Shown here: positions 43,168-54,852 of the stretch, in pieces
Layout of the letters: the number at the start of each line of letters is the position of its first letter
How positions within the stretch are numbered: the first letter of the stretch is position 1
From: Gentiana macrophylla
Taxonomy: Eukaryota > Streptophyta > Magnoliopsida > Gentianales > Gentianaceae
Length of the DNA: 64,000 nt
Direction: 5' to 3'
Assembly: GCA_026214975.1 (NCBI GenBank)
Contig: CM047805.1
Coordinates: 2,418,001 to 2,482,000, forward strand
Position numbers and translations under genes: made by a program
The notes under the pieces: generated by a model
Databases searched by the model: none
Told to the model about the DNA's origin: nothing
The model's input: the letters and a program-made list of their open reading frames with translations, nothing else

Positions 43168-45400
43168 ATGTCTAGCAGTGCTACTGAGTCTGATAGGAGT
43201 AGTGAATCACCTTCTCATACCCACACTTCACTGCCCACTGCCTCTGATCCCTCTCCCCAACCAATTTCATACGACCCCATAGGTGTTCTTAGAGAACCGA
43301 AGAAATTAGCGACAATGATGGAAGGGAAAGATCCTAAAGGTTGCATTTCTACCCTTTCCTCCGATGATATTGTCAGAATCTGGAAAAGGTTTGGCCTTGC
43401 CAGCCCCCAATTCGAAATCCGACCACCTTCCGGCCAACATCAATACGCCGATGAACCTCTGGAGGGGTTCTGTTCGGTCTACGAGGCACAACTTTCCAGT
43501 GGGTTGAGATTTCCGCTGTGTCCGGCCATCACAGCTGTTTTGCACCATTACATGATAAGCGTATCTCAACTAGGCCCTAATGCCATCAGGATCTTGCTGG
43601 GGTTCATGATATCATGTCGAGTGGCCGGGGTATGCTTCTCGATTCCCCTCTTTCGATACTACTATAAGATGGCGAGCATGCCGGACAAGATGTGGTATAC
43701 CTTCCAGCGAAGGACGAATCGACACGAGTTTGTGTCCAAAGGACCTTCATCACATGGGGACTGGAAGCCTTGATTCTTATTTCTCCGCCACGGCCTGGAC
43801 AACCCCTATATCGGACAATGGAGGTCGAGGGGAAAAAAGATGATAAACTGGGTAAGGGTCCAGCCCCTCACGAGGCCCGTATGATGGACGGCTTTAACTT
43901 CGAGGTGGCCACCCGAGATCTGAGCCTTCTCTACGGTCTGGCACATCTGGAAGAGGCAGGACCGATACCCTATGGGAATCTTCACGCCCTCGACCAGGAG
44001 AACTGTAGGATATTTCTCTGTTTATTGCATATGCTTCTCTTTTTCGAAGTCTGTAACTTGATATTATTGTTCGTACTAACTTTATCTTCTCTTTTCGCAG
44101 TGGGAAAATTTTCTCTTATCACCGACCCGACACACATTCCCCCACCGAAGGGCAGGGCTGCTCCGCCTCTCGGAGCTCAAGCGGCTCCTACCATGCAAGT
44201 GGCCGAGACCAGGGCTCCTCCCACTATCGGAGAAAGGAGTCCTGCTCAGCTCGAGATTACTTCTGCTGGCGTCGAGTCGGCAGTTCCAGCTCGTTCGCCC
44301 ACCCGACCCCCAACCACCAGCGGCTTACAAGTCCTCTATGGTTTGTTGTGGGATGAAGACAAAGAGGACTTGGTCGACATGACTCCACATGTCGGAGGGA
44401 GCGTCGAGGAAACGACGGCACGACCCACGAAAAGGCCAACCCTTCAAGAGTTGGTAAAGGATCAACAGAGAAGGGCCAAGAAGGCCAAGGTTGATGAGAC
44501 CTCTACTGAGGCCGAGATCGACATGAACATGGTAGCCGATGATTGCGCAACCATGAAGGACAAAACACTATCTTCCGCACTTCGGAAGTCAAGCCGTATC
44601 GTAAGTCGCTTGTCTTTCTTTTTCTTTTTGACGATTTCTCTCCAGGCACGTGCCTTGTCTTTAATATTTGACGCCCTTCTTTCTTTTGACAGAATAACCT
44701 CCTTGGAAGAGAGGCTGCCAGACGATTGGCTAAGCCAATCGAGTCAGAAGGGGATGTGAGGAGGGAGATCTGCAAGCTGATTGAAGATAATGTCAAGAAG
44801 AGCGCTTCCATAGCTGGTCTAGAGTCTCAATTTGAGACTCGCACGTGCGAGGCGAACGTCGAGATCGAGAAGCTGCAGGACGCGCTGAAGGCTACCGCCG
44901 ACGACTTGGCCCGAGCACAAAACGAGCGGCAGGACCAGGATAAAAGGTTAGCCGATCTGGCTGTGGACTTCAAGAAGGTGCAACAGGAGCACAAGGCTTC
45001 ACTGGCCGACATGGCACTGGCGCAATAGGAGAGGGATGCACTGAAGGTCGACCTGGAGAATGAGAGAGATGCTTTGAGGGCCGAGTTAGACCAGGTTCCC
45101 ACGCAGATCGAGATGGCTAAGGCAGCGGCGGTCCTAGAGTACCGGAAGTCGAATGATCTCGACGGGGACTTAACCGTGATGATGCCCACGGCTATGATGG
45201 GCGGCTTCACTTTGGCGGTGGATCAGGCTACGGCAGCTTATCCGGGGTTCGACGTATCGACTCTCGCAACGCCGCAGTTCTATAATGCCGTTTCGGAGGC
45301 GTTGTACGACCAATATAATGAGGAGTTTCAACAAGGGGAATCTTTAGCCCAAAACTACGGTCGTCCGACTTCTGCTGCAACTGTCGAGTCGCCCTGCTGA
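43168..45400 (+). pseudogene. Element C antisense ORF (aORF)
   Basis: Starts MSSSATESDRSSESPSHT; conserved domain KDPKGCISTL, EGFCSVYEAQLSSGLRFPLC, NAIRILLGFMISCRVAGVCF, MWYTFQRRTNRHEFVSKGPS. TGA at about 43771 replaces the Arg of KPRFF; a poly-A indel near 43836 shifts the frame. Intron 1 about 44008-44101 (CGCAG acceptor), then a proline-rich stretch and TKRPTLQELVKDQQRRAKKA; intron 2 donor GTAAGT near 44600, acceptor TTTGACAG near 44691; last exon NNLLGREAARRLAKPIESEG, a coiled coil, TAG at about 45026, then MMGGFTLAVDQATAAYPGFD and the stop at 45398. The introns match those of element B. A copia element sits immediately after the stop. Confidence 0.85.
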
Positions 45401-45401
45401 T

Positions 45402-47221
45402 TGTTAGGTGTGATGCCCGAAAGACAATTTTGTAATTGTTTTATTTAATAAATGAAATGATATTATTATTCATATTTATTATTCTCATATTCACCGATGT
45501 GACAATAGTATTTACACTACAGAAAACCCTAAAGTATATCGTTTGTGTAATCACTTAACTTAGTGTATGGGATATACACGGGAGGATTGAGTTAGTGAAG
45601 ATATACTTAAAATACAATTAGCCCGTAGTGAAGTTAATCGAGAGTATCGGGTCTATCCTTTAACGTGCTATTAATGCGCCCAGAACACAATAGGTGTGAT
45701 TGTCTTATCCGGACTTTCGGTTAAGAGAACCTAGTGGGGCATTTATATATGATAGATATATCATATAGAAATTTGGACCGATTTGATTAGAGTTCACGAT
45801 ATAATTCCGTAATCGAGAAGTCTTATCGAATCAATCGATGATCATATTTATGGATATATCTTAATCTGAGGTGATCTGGTCAATTGCTTGAATCGAGAAT
45901 GAGGTTTGACTTGACGGTTAAGGATTACACTGAGTCTGTGATCTGAATTACCCCATCTTGGCATTGTACTGGATTGAGTGAGTAGTCTGTGTTATCACAG
46001 ATACGGAATCCATTCCTTCAATTTATGGAAGTAGATAGACAATTCCTTTATTTGTTAATCCTAGAAACTGATCGATCGCCCGAGTTCATATTACACTGAT
46101 TAGCTATCAGTGAGTTGTATGAATTAATTGATCACTAGGGGGTTAATGGTAAATAAGGATAAGAGGTTCTAAAAAAGGTTAACGGTAACTTCCCGATTTA
46201 GAATGAGCGATCTATGGAGGATTAATCCATATGTAATGATTATATCAATGGGACGCTTATTATTATTCTCGTGAGGAGATAAATATAATCTCATAATCGG
46301 AGGAGAAGCGATCACGGGATTATGGTGGCATATTCTCGTGATTGATTTATCGAATATAATTATTCTGTTCGTAAGATAATTATTTATTTGATTTATCGGA
46401 GCCGCTGATTATTAGTCCATGGTCCCCGACGTGCCTCCAAATATATCATAGCTATTCTCGGACGTCAAATCCTAATAATATTAATTTAGTTCTTATTAGA
46501 ATTTAATTAAAACGATATGTGAATTAATTGTTTAGTGAACTATTAAATTAGTTGGGCTAAATAATTAAATATGTGGAAAAGACATTTTTCATAATCTTGG
46601 CCAATTTATGTGTAATAGCCAAAAATTATATATTGACTAGGTCAATAATAATTTCGGCCAAGGACATATTTTTAGGAAACAAGAAATTGTTTTTTAAGAC
46701 ATGTGCACAAAATATTTATTGGATAAATATTTATGGTAAGAAATAAAGATAAATATTATTCTAGATTTGTTCTAGAATATTATGGAATTATTTTTATTTA
46801 TTGGATTTATTTATTTGCATAATAAAATCCTTGGAGGACAAGGATTACTCTCCTATATAAAGAGAGTTCTCCCAAGCCTTACACACATGCAAATTTCGAC
46901 TTCTCTTAGAGAGAAGGAGCAAAAATAATTCGGCCAAGGGGAGAAGGGAAAAATCTTGGAGGTTTTTTCCGGGTAGCATATCGGGAGGATTCGAGACGAG
47001 AATTTCCTTCCATCGGGAGTTGCTTGGATCACACGTACGGAAGATCGTGGTGCTCTTCACATCTTCTTTCATTCTTCTTTTTGCGGTTCTTCAACTTGGA
47101 TTTTGAGATCCAAGAGGTATGTCCCACAACCCCCTTGTAGAGTAGATCTAGTTATTTTATTACGTGTAATTTATAGATCTAGATCCTTAAATCGCTTTCG
47201 TTGCGGATGGTATTACTAACG
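45402..47221 (+). repeat. Nested copia 5' LTR
   Basis: 1820 bp, TGTTAGGTGTGATGCCC to TATTACTAACG. The last base is G where the 3' LTR has the canonical A. TATA-like CTCCTATATAAAGAGAG at about 46851. Confidence 0.92.
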
Positions 47222-47222
47222 G

Positions 47223-47231
47223 TGGTATCAG
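47223..47231 (+). other. Nested copia primer-binding site
   Basis: TGGTATCAG, the start of the usual copia site complementary to initiator tRNA-Met. Confidence 0.85.
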
Positions 47232-49244
47232 TCGCCAAGGTGGTCTATATTTATACGTATAAAATATTAGATCTATGAGTGGTAAACATGTAGATTTTTG
47301 TCCTAATTTTTTTTAAGGGGCCGGAAATTATGTTTATTTTTTTATGTTATGACTGTCTTGGTCGAAGAGATGAATTGGGGTTGGTACTGTTTACTCGTTA
47401 GATCTATTTTGTAGCTCCTTTGTTTAGTAACAATTGAGCATATGAATTGTATTTTATTTATGTCAATTTTCGAAATTTCAATATAAAAGTAGCATCTTTT
47501 ATTGTAATATTGTAATTCCGGGCTCGAAAAGATGAAGATCTTGCTGGAAAATTGAAGATCAAGGCGAAACCCAAGGTATGAACGAGGAGAAACGGTTAAA
47601 ATTATTTAAAAAACAGCTTACAGGACTTTCTGCGACGCTGAAAAGCGTCGCTATAAGTCCTGTTTATAAAAATAAAATAAAAAAATTGCATGCGGCTAGG
47701 ATTCTTTAAGTTGCGGCTGCATTAACTTTTTTAACCTAATTTTTTTTATTTACACACTGCCGTTTGGCAGAAAAACAAAAAATAAAATAAAAATATATAT
47801 ATTATTATTATTATTTTTGGAAAATAATTTATGCAACAGCCGCATTGTAACAATAAAAAAAAACTTTTTAATTATAATAAATTGGGTTTATTTAATTAAA
47901 AAAAAGGACCTTTCTCCTCTCGGGTGTTCGTGGTTCGTGATCCGGCGGTTCGAGTTCAAGATTCGAAGATCAAGACTCGAAGACATAGATTATGTAATTT
48001 ACTGCTTTCCTAGGATAGATTAGATACGGGGGTATCAACAATCCATCTCGGTGTTTAAATTTTCCGTAATTTATTTTTTATGTGTTTGATCATATAATAG
48101 ATATAAAAATCGGAATTGCCATGACATGCATCATATCATAAATCCACTCCATGCATACATGTAGAATTTTAATTTTGGTAATTAAAATAGGCATGTATAC
48201 AAACTCGCGAAATTAGATGAAATTTAATTAATACGTGGTAATTAATTAATTTAGTAACTAATTAAAGATCCGAGGACGGGTTATGAAATCGTTAAACCTT
48301 TTCGGTATGTGTTCTCGGTGAACCGCCTTAAAAGCACAAACGAGATCACGTTTTCAATTCGTAGTGTCTACGAGATTGAATGATGGTAAAAGAACAATAA
48401 ATCTTGGATAAAGACGGTTCGCCTATAGGTTGGGTGGTCAACTGAGCTTCGCTCGACCGACTTAACCCTCCTAGTGTGATGTATGCACCGGGGTCCGGCA
48501 AGACTAAGCTACACCGGAGAGCGGAGGGGTGATTCCTTCTTATCTCAATGGGGCTCTCTTGACCCGACTTCGTCCGACTGTCACATATGTTCCAACGAAT
48601 AGGACGGGTAGGCTTGTCTACGTTACCGACACTATTCGGAATCCTTGATTTGATGTGCTTTTATGTTAACATAAAAAAGACGTGGTTAGTAAGCCCACCA
48701 CCACTTCCAAAATATTGAGTGGGAGCGGGGGAGGCGACAGCCAACCCCACGGCCTCTACTATAGATACAAGTAAGTGAGAGAAGGGTGACGCTTCGCGGC
48801 GCTTTGATTTCGTCCCCCTACGGATGGTGTTCACCCCTATCAACATTCATGGCTTGGTCTTCGAAAGGATAGGATTTCCGGGTACTCGTCAGGTCATTGA
48901 CCTATCCTACGACGGCACACTCGGGGCGTACCTAAGAGATCCGATACAGTAGGTCACAATCATCAAGGGTATTCTTGATAATACCTAGGCTAAAAAATGA
49001 AGGTAGTCAACGAATAAAGGGATGTTCGATTCTCGTAGGATGTTTGATTCTCACAAGTTATTCATTGATGAGATTGTCTCGATTTAACCGTCATCTCTTT
49101 GACCTACCCTACGGCGGCACTGAGATGCGAGGTTAAAACCTTGGAATGCTAGAGTAGACTTAATTTTAGTTTACAATTCCTAAAATAAACTTATATAGTA
49201 GTGTTAAACTTGAATTAATGTATGTCATTTTATTTTCAGCAAAA
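47232..49244 (+). other. Nested copia leader, no coding gene
   Basis: 2 kb between primer site and gag ATG. Contains short hairpin-prone and poly-A/T tracts near 47600-47900. A more GC-rich block at about 48660-48850 (61-codon minus-strand frame) differs from its surroundings and could be foreign, possibly organellar. A TTTTCAG stands just before the gag ATG, so the leader may be spliced. Confidence 0.55.
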
Positions 49245-51885
49245 ATGTCCGCTCAAATTTCTGCTTTACTGTCTGAAAAATTAACAGGAAACAACTTTAA
49301 GAAATGGAAGAGTAATCTAAACGTGGTACTCACATATGAGAATGTGCAACATGTACTCACTTCTGAATGCCCTACGGTGGCGATCTAAAAACCTGGAAAA
49401 GCTGAGATCGAACAGCGTAATCGCTGGATCGAGGCAGATAACCGGGCTCGTGGGATCATTCTAACGGTAGTGTCGGAGGTTATTAGGACCCAGATTAAAG
49501 AGTTTGAGATTGTAGGAGAAATCATGCGGAAACTTACTTCGATGTTTGGATCACCTAGCAACCAAGCAAGACACGATGCCATCAGGATGGCTGTTAACAC
49601 GAAATTGAAGATAGGTCAAGCAGTGAATGGTCATGTTTTGAATACGATCAGTTACTTCAATGACGCCGGTATTCATGGATCGATGTTCGATGAAGCAACT
49701 CAAGTGTCGATGATTTTGGAATCATTGACTCCTGAGTTTATCCCGTTCAAAACTCAGTATCTGATGGGAAAACATGAGTTGTCCATGACACAGATGCTTA
49801 ATGAACTGACTATCTACGAGGGCCTACTATCGAAAGATAAAGTCCAAGTAGGGGATAAGAAAGCTGAAGCCAATATGGCCGAAGCTAAGTCTTCAAACAA
49901 GCCTATGGCCAAACCAAAGAAGAAGGGTAATGTTGCACCTGTGCCCAAGCCAATGAAGAAAAAGAAAGCCAAGAAAGTTGACGAGGCCAAGCCCAAGGGC
50001 AAATGCTTTTACTGTAAGGAGGTAAGACATTGGAAACACCATTGTCCGGATTATCTTCGTGATGTAAAAGATAGCAAAGCCAAGGCTGTTAGTGGGAAAG
50101 ATAAGAAAGGTAATTTGGAATTACTATTCTTGGAATCTTTTAATGTAGCTAAAGATGTGTCCACTTGGTTACTTGATACTGGAGCTACTAACCATGTATG
50201 TTCTTCATTCTGATTCTTAGTTCGCATTTATGAGTTGGAAGAGGGTTCTCAAGTGATGCGAGTAGGCCTTTGGGGCGCTCATTTCAAGCAAAGCAATGGA
50301 GCTGTGGACTTGCATTTTAATAATAGAATTATACATTTAGAGAATGTTTATTTTATTCCGAATTTCAGGAGAAATTTGATTTCTCATTCTGCCTTAGTTG
50401 AACAATCATTTTCTGTTTCAAATTTGAATGGTGAATTTGTTATTTCGAAGAATGGCTTTGAATTGTGTTCAACTACGAATGAAAACGGTTTATATTTTGT
50501 AAGACCACATAAAGCTCCCCTACTTAATACTGAAATGTTTAAAACTGCTCATCAAAGATCTGCTAAAAGGCAGAAAGTTTCTTAAGTAAAAGAAGATAAA
50601 ACATACTTGTGGCATCTGAGGCTCGGCCATATTTCCTTGGAAAGACTCAAAAGACTAGAAAAGGTTCATGCCTTAGGTGAGTCATATGTTGACACACTGT
50701 CTGTCTGCGAGTGTTGCCTGGAGGGAAAAATGACCAAGCGTCCCTTCTCATCAAAGGGTAATAGGGCCACGGGAACTCTACTTAGTGCATTCAGACCTTT
50801 GTGGTCCGATGAACGTACAAGCTAGAGGCGGATACGAGTACTTTGTGACTTTCATTGATGACTACTCGAGATTCGGTTATGTTTATCTGCTGCATAGGAA
50901 GTCCGAGGCTTTTGGAAAGTTCAAGGAGTTCCAAGCAGAAGGCGAAAGGCAACTAGGCAAGTCATTGAAATGCCTCCGCTCGGATTGTGGAGGTGAGTAT
51001 TTAGATACTGAGTTCATTGACTACTTGGCTGAAAAAGGAATTTGTTTCCAACGTTCAGCGCCTAGGACACCTCAGCAAAATAGAGTTGCTTAGAGGAGAA
51101 ACAGGACATTGATTAACATGGTTAGATCAATGATGAGCTACGCCTCACTACCTATATCCTTTTGGGGTTATGCTTTAGAAGCAGCGGTCTACATTTTGAA
51201 TGCAGTACCGTCAAAGTCTGTCGAAAAGACACCCGTAGAGATGTGGTCCGGACGTCGCGAAAGCATGCGTCACTTCCGCATATGGGGTTGTCCTGCACAT
51301 GTGCTGATGGACAAGACTACTAAGCTACAATCACGTACGAAAGTATGTTTGTTTGTAGGCTATCCAAAAGGTACACACGGTGGTCTATTTTACGATCCGG
51401 AAGATAACAAAGTGCTAGTCTCGACTAACGCTACGTTTTTGGAGGAAAGTTATATGAAAGACCACAGACCTCGAAGTACAATTGTACTAGAGGAATTACT
51501 CTCCGATGACGTCAGGCCTATTGTGGCTGCTGATGTTCCTATAAACAACACTACTAATACAACAGTCACTTCCGACATTCCTGTTCCACCTAGACGTACT
51601 GCGAGAGTGGTTCGGCCACCGGCTTGGTACGGCATAGATTTAGAGGCAAACGTAGTCGCCTCTGATGGGGTGGAAGATGATCCTCCGACCTATAAGAAGG
51701 CCTTACTGGATCACGATAAGGATAAATGGATTGACGCAATGAATCAAGAGATGGAGTCTATGTACTCTAACTCAGTCTGGAAACTTATAGAACTTCCTCA
51801 GGGTGAAAGACCCATTGGATGTAAATGGCTCTACAAGCGAAAGAGAGGAATAGATGGGAAGGTCGAAACATTCAACTCAGTGTAA
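49245..51885 (+). pseudogene. Nested copia gag-pol, truncated in RT
   Basis: Gag from ATG 49245 (MSAQISALLSEKLTGNNFKK), TAA at 49386, then open for 280 codons with the knuckle CFYCKEVRHWKHHC (CX2CX4HX4C). Protease WLLDTGATNHVCSS at about 50160-50210, ending in TGA. GAG-pre-integrase YLWHLRLGHISLERLKRL (about 50605). Integrase HSDLCGPMNVQARGGYEYFV with FIDDYSRFGYVYLL (first catalytic Asp in HSDLCGP), CLRSDCGGEY (second Asp); the third residue in QQNRVAERRNRTL is lost, with TAG in place of Glu at about 51091. Integrase tail to RT start: WIDAMNQEMESMYSNSVWKL, IGCKWLYKRKRGIDGKVETF, after which the LTR begins. Confidence 0.93.
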
Positions 51886-53550
51886 TCACTTAACTCAGTG
51901 TATGGGATATACACGGGAGGATTGAGTTAGTGAAGATATACTTAAAATACAATTAGCCCGTAGTGAAGTTAATCGAGAGTATCGGGTCTCTCCTTTAACA
52001 TGCTATTAATGCGCCCATAACACAATAGGTGTGATTGTCTTATCCGAACTTTCGGTTAAGAGAACCTAGTGGGGCATTTATATATGATAGATATATCATA
52101 TAGGGCTGGACCGATTTGATTAGAGTTCACGATATAATTCCGTAATCGAGAAGTCTTATCGAATCAATCGATGATCATATTTATGGATATATCTTAATCT
52201 GAGGTGATCACGGTCAATTGCTTGAATCAAGTATGAGGTTTGACTTGGCGGTTAAGGATTACACCGAGTCCGTGATCCGAATTACCCCATCTTGGCATTG
52301 TCTTTGGATTGAGTGAGTAGTACGTGTTATCACAGATCGGAATCCATTCCTTCCATTTATGGAAGTAGATAAACGATTCCCTTATTTGTTAATCCTAGAA
52401 AGCGATCGATCGCGCGAGTTCATATTACATCGATTAGCTACCGGTGAGTTGTATGAATTAATTGATCACTAGGGGTTAATGGTAAATAAGGATAAGAGGT
52501 TCTAAAAAGGGTTAACGGTAACTTTCCGATTTAGAATGAAGCGATCTATGGAGGATTAATCCATATGTAATGATTATATAAATGGACGCTTATTATTATT
52601 CTCGTGAGGAGATAAATATAATCTCATAATCGGAGGAGTGCGATCACGGGATTATGGTGGCATATTCTGTGATTGATTTATCGAATATAATTATTACGTT
52701 CGTAAGATAATTATTTATTTGATTTATCGGAGCCGCTGATTATTAGTCCATGGTCCCCGACGTGCCTCCAAATATAGCATAGCTATTCTCGGACGTCGAA
52801 TCATAATAATATTAATTTAGTTCTTATTAGAATTTAATTAAAACGATATGTGAATTAATTGTTTAGTGAACTATTAAATTAGTTGGGCTAAATAATTAAA
52901 TATGTGGAAAAGACATTTTTCATATTCTTGGCCAATTTATGTGTAATGGCCGAAAGTTATATATTCACTAGGTCAATAATAATTTCGGCCAAGGACAAAT
53001 TTTTAGGAAACAAGAAATTGTTTTTTAATACATGTGCACAAAATATTTATTTGATAAATATTTATGGTAAGAAATAAAGATAAATATTATTCTAGATTTG
53101 TTCTAGAATATTATGGGATTATTTTTATTTATTGGATTTATTTATTTGCATAATAAAATCCTTGGAGTACAAGAATTACTCTCCTATATAAACAGAGTTC
53201 TCCCAAGCCTTACACACATGCAAATTTCGACTTCTCTTAGAGAGAAGGAGCAAAAATAATTCGGCCATGGGAGAAGGAAAAATCTTGGAGAGTTTTTTCG
53301 GGTAGCATATCGGGAGGATTCGAGACGAGAATTTCCTTCCACCGGGAGTTGGTTGGATCACACGTACGGAAGATCGTGGTGCTCTTCACATCTTCTTTCA
53401 TTCTTCTTTTTGCGGTTCTTCAACTTGGATTTTGAGATCCAAGAGGTATGTCCCAAAACCCCCTTGTAGAGTAGATCTAGTTATTTTATTACGTGTAATT
53501 TATAGATCTAGATCTTTAAATCGCTTCTGTTGCGGATGGTATTACTAACA
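51880..53550 (+). repeat. Nested copia 3' LTR, lacking its first about 143 bp
   Basis: 1671 bp beginning at GTGTAATCACTTAACTCAGT, equivalent to 45545 in the 5' LTR, and ending TATTACTAACA before TSD CTGAT. Confidence 0.92.
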
Positions 53551-53555
53551 CTGAT

Positions 53556-54330
53556 GTCGTGCCAACTCCTAATGATTCTTCTTGATTGTTGTAATAATTT
53601 TGAACTTGGAATTTGTATGGTTTGACTTATCATGTATAATTTGCTGAACCGTACTTTGATTTACTTTGGCTGGTCTAGTCGACCTGACCTTACTTTGCGT
53701 TGATTTTGCTTCGATTTAGCAGTATTTTACTTCATTTTCTTGTTATTATCTCTCTTGTCTCGATGTCTTTTAGCTCTTCGCTTGTCGAGCCTTTGGCTCT
53801 GTTTGCCGTTTGCTTTATCGATGTTGTGTTGCCCCCAAGTGTATTATGAACTTTGGTTCTTATTGCACTTGCGAGTTTAGTATGTTTGAGATCGACATGA
53901 TCACCTTAGCATTGTTTGTCGCACGGACTAGTTCTGCCATAGATGTATCATTCTCTAGGCGTGTGGTCCGACTTTGCGAACCTCCCCTCTGCTTTAGCAT
54001 TTTTTGCCCGTTAGGCTCGTTTTGCTTTAAGGCTGGTCGAATTTTTTGCCTTAGCATTTTTTGCCTTGTAGGCTCGTTTTGCTTTTGGCTATGTTGAGGG
54101 ATCCGACTTGCGGACTTTCCCTTGTCGTTGTCGACTGCGTTGCCTTTGACATTTTGTATCGTGTTAGATTTGTAATGTTAAGGCTGTAAATCATAACAAA
54201 GACAAGCATCTCGAGGAAAGACATGTTTATTAGAATACTTATGAAATTGTCACATGGACTTATTACAAGGCATAAAAATGTAAAAATAGAAATTAATCGA
54301 GATAAGGCTTAGCTTAAACGTAATACTTCC
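53556..54330. other. Element C 3' region between aORF stop and protease remnant
   Basis: No gene. Holds degenerate repeats related to those in elements A and B: AGCTCTTCGCTTGTCGAG, repeated TTTTGCC...TAGGCTCGTTTTGCTTT at about 54000-54085. Confidence 0.65.
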
Positions 54331-54738
54331 TCAAGTTGTTGGCGTGCTACTATCGAGGAACCTTGGTTCTATCAGCTTGTCCGAGTTGGTAGGAAACTTC
54401 ATACTGTTGTGGAAAGTGGAGATGATGGCACGCAAGTCGAAGAGAGCAGGTCGTCCCAAGATGACATTGTATGCCGAAGGAGCCTTAACTACCACGTAGT
54501 TTAATTCAAGGGCCCTTCCTTTCTCGCCATCCCCGAATATCGTTAGCAACCTTATCGTCCCCATGGGATGGACTGCTTGTCCTGTGAACCCAAACAAAGG
54601 AGACGCTAGAGGAGCTATGTCCTTCTCTTTTAGTTTCATCGCTTGAAAAGCCGAGTAGTACAAGATATTTACCACGCTACCATTATCAACATAGACTCTC
54701 GACACCCGAGCTCGGCTAATCACTGCTTCAATTACCAA
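54331..54738 (-). pseudogene. Element C protease fused to the end of integrase
   Basis: VSRVYVDNGSVVNILYYSAF, FGFTGQAVHPMGTIRLL and VILGRPALFDLRAIIS form a complete-looking aspartic protease. After HNSMKFPT the nucleotide sequence jumps straight into the integrase C-terminus: the text encoding VPR, W/STPTT and LRKYYV follows in a shifted frame. Compared with element A about 3.27 kb is gone (A positions about 13150-16425), at a CCTAC shared by both sides. All RT, RNase H and integrase core is absent. Confidence 0.9.
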
Positions 54739-54852
54739 CCCCTCATTGCGGCTCCGAGACTTGGGAATGTCATCTTTGGGTCCATACCTAACTTTCGTTG
54801 TAAACCTCAGTCTCTTATTTTCTCTCGAGCTGTCAGTTGGCTCTTGACTGGC

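Larger units (their letters stand above)
45402..53550 (+). mobile_element. Ty1/copia LTR retrotransposon nested in element C, 3' deleted
   Basis: Perfect TSD CTGAT (45397-45401 and 53551-53555). 5' LTR 1.82 kb, tRNA-Met-type primer site, 2-kb leader, gag-protease-integrase-RT start, then an abrupt jump into the 3' LTR. The missing part covers most of RT, all RNase H, the PPT and the first about 143 bp of the 3' LTR. Long LTRs and a long leader are features of large copia lineages such as Angela/Tork or SIRE; I do not assign the lineage firmly. Confidence 0.93.

Noticed and set aside
43306..43569. Minus-strand frame opposite the element C aORF
   Set aside because: The plus-strand frame is conserved in A, B and C; the opposite frame is not.
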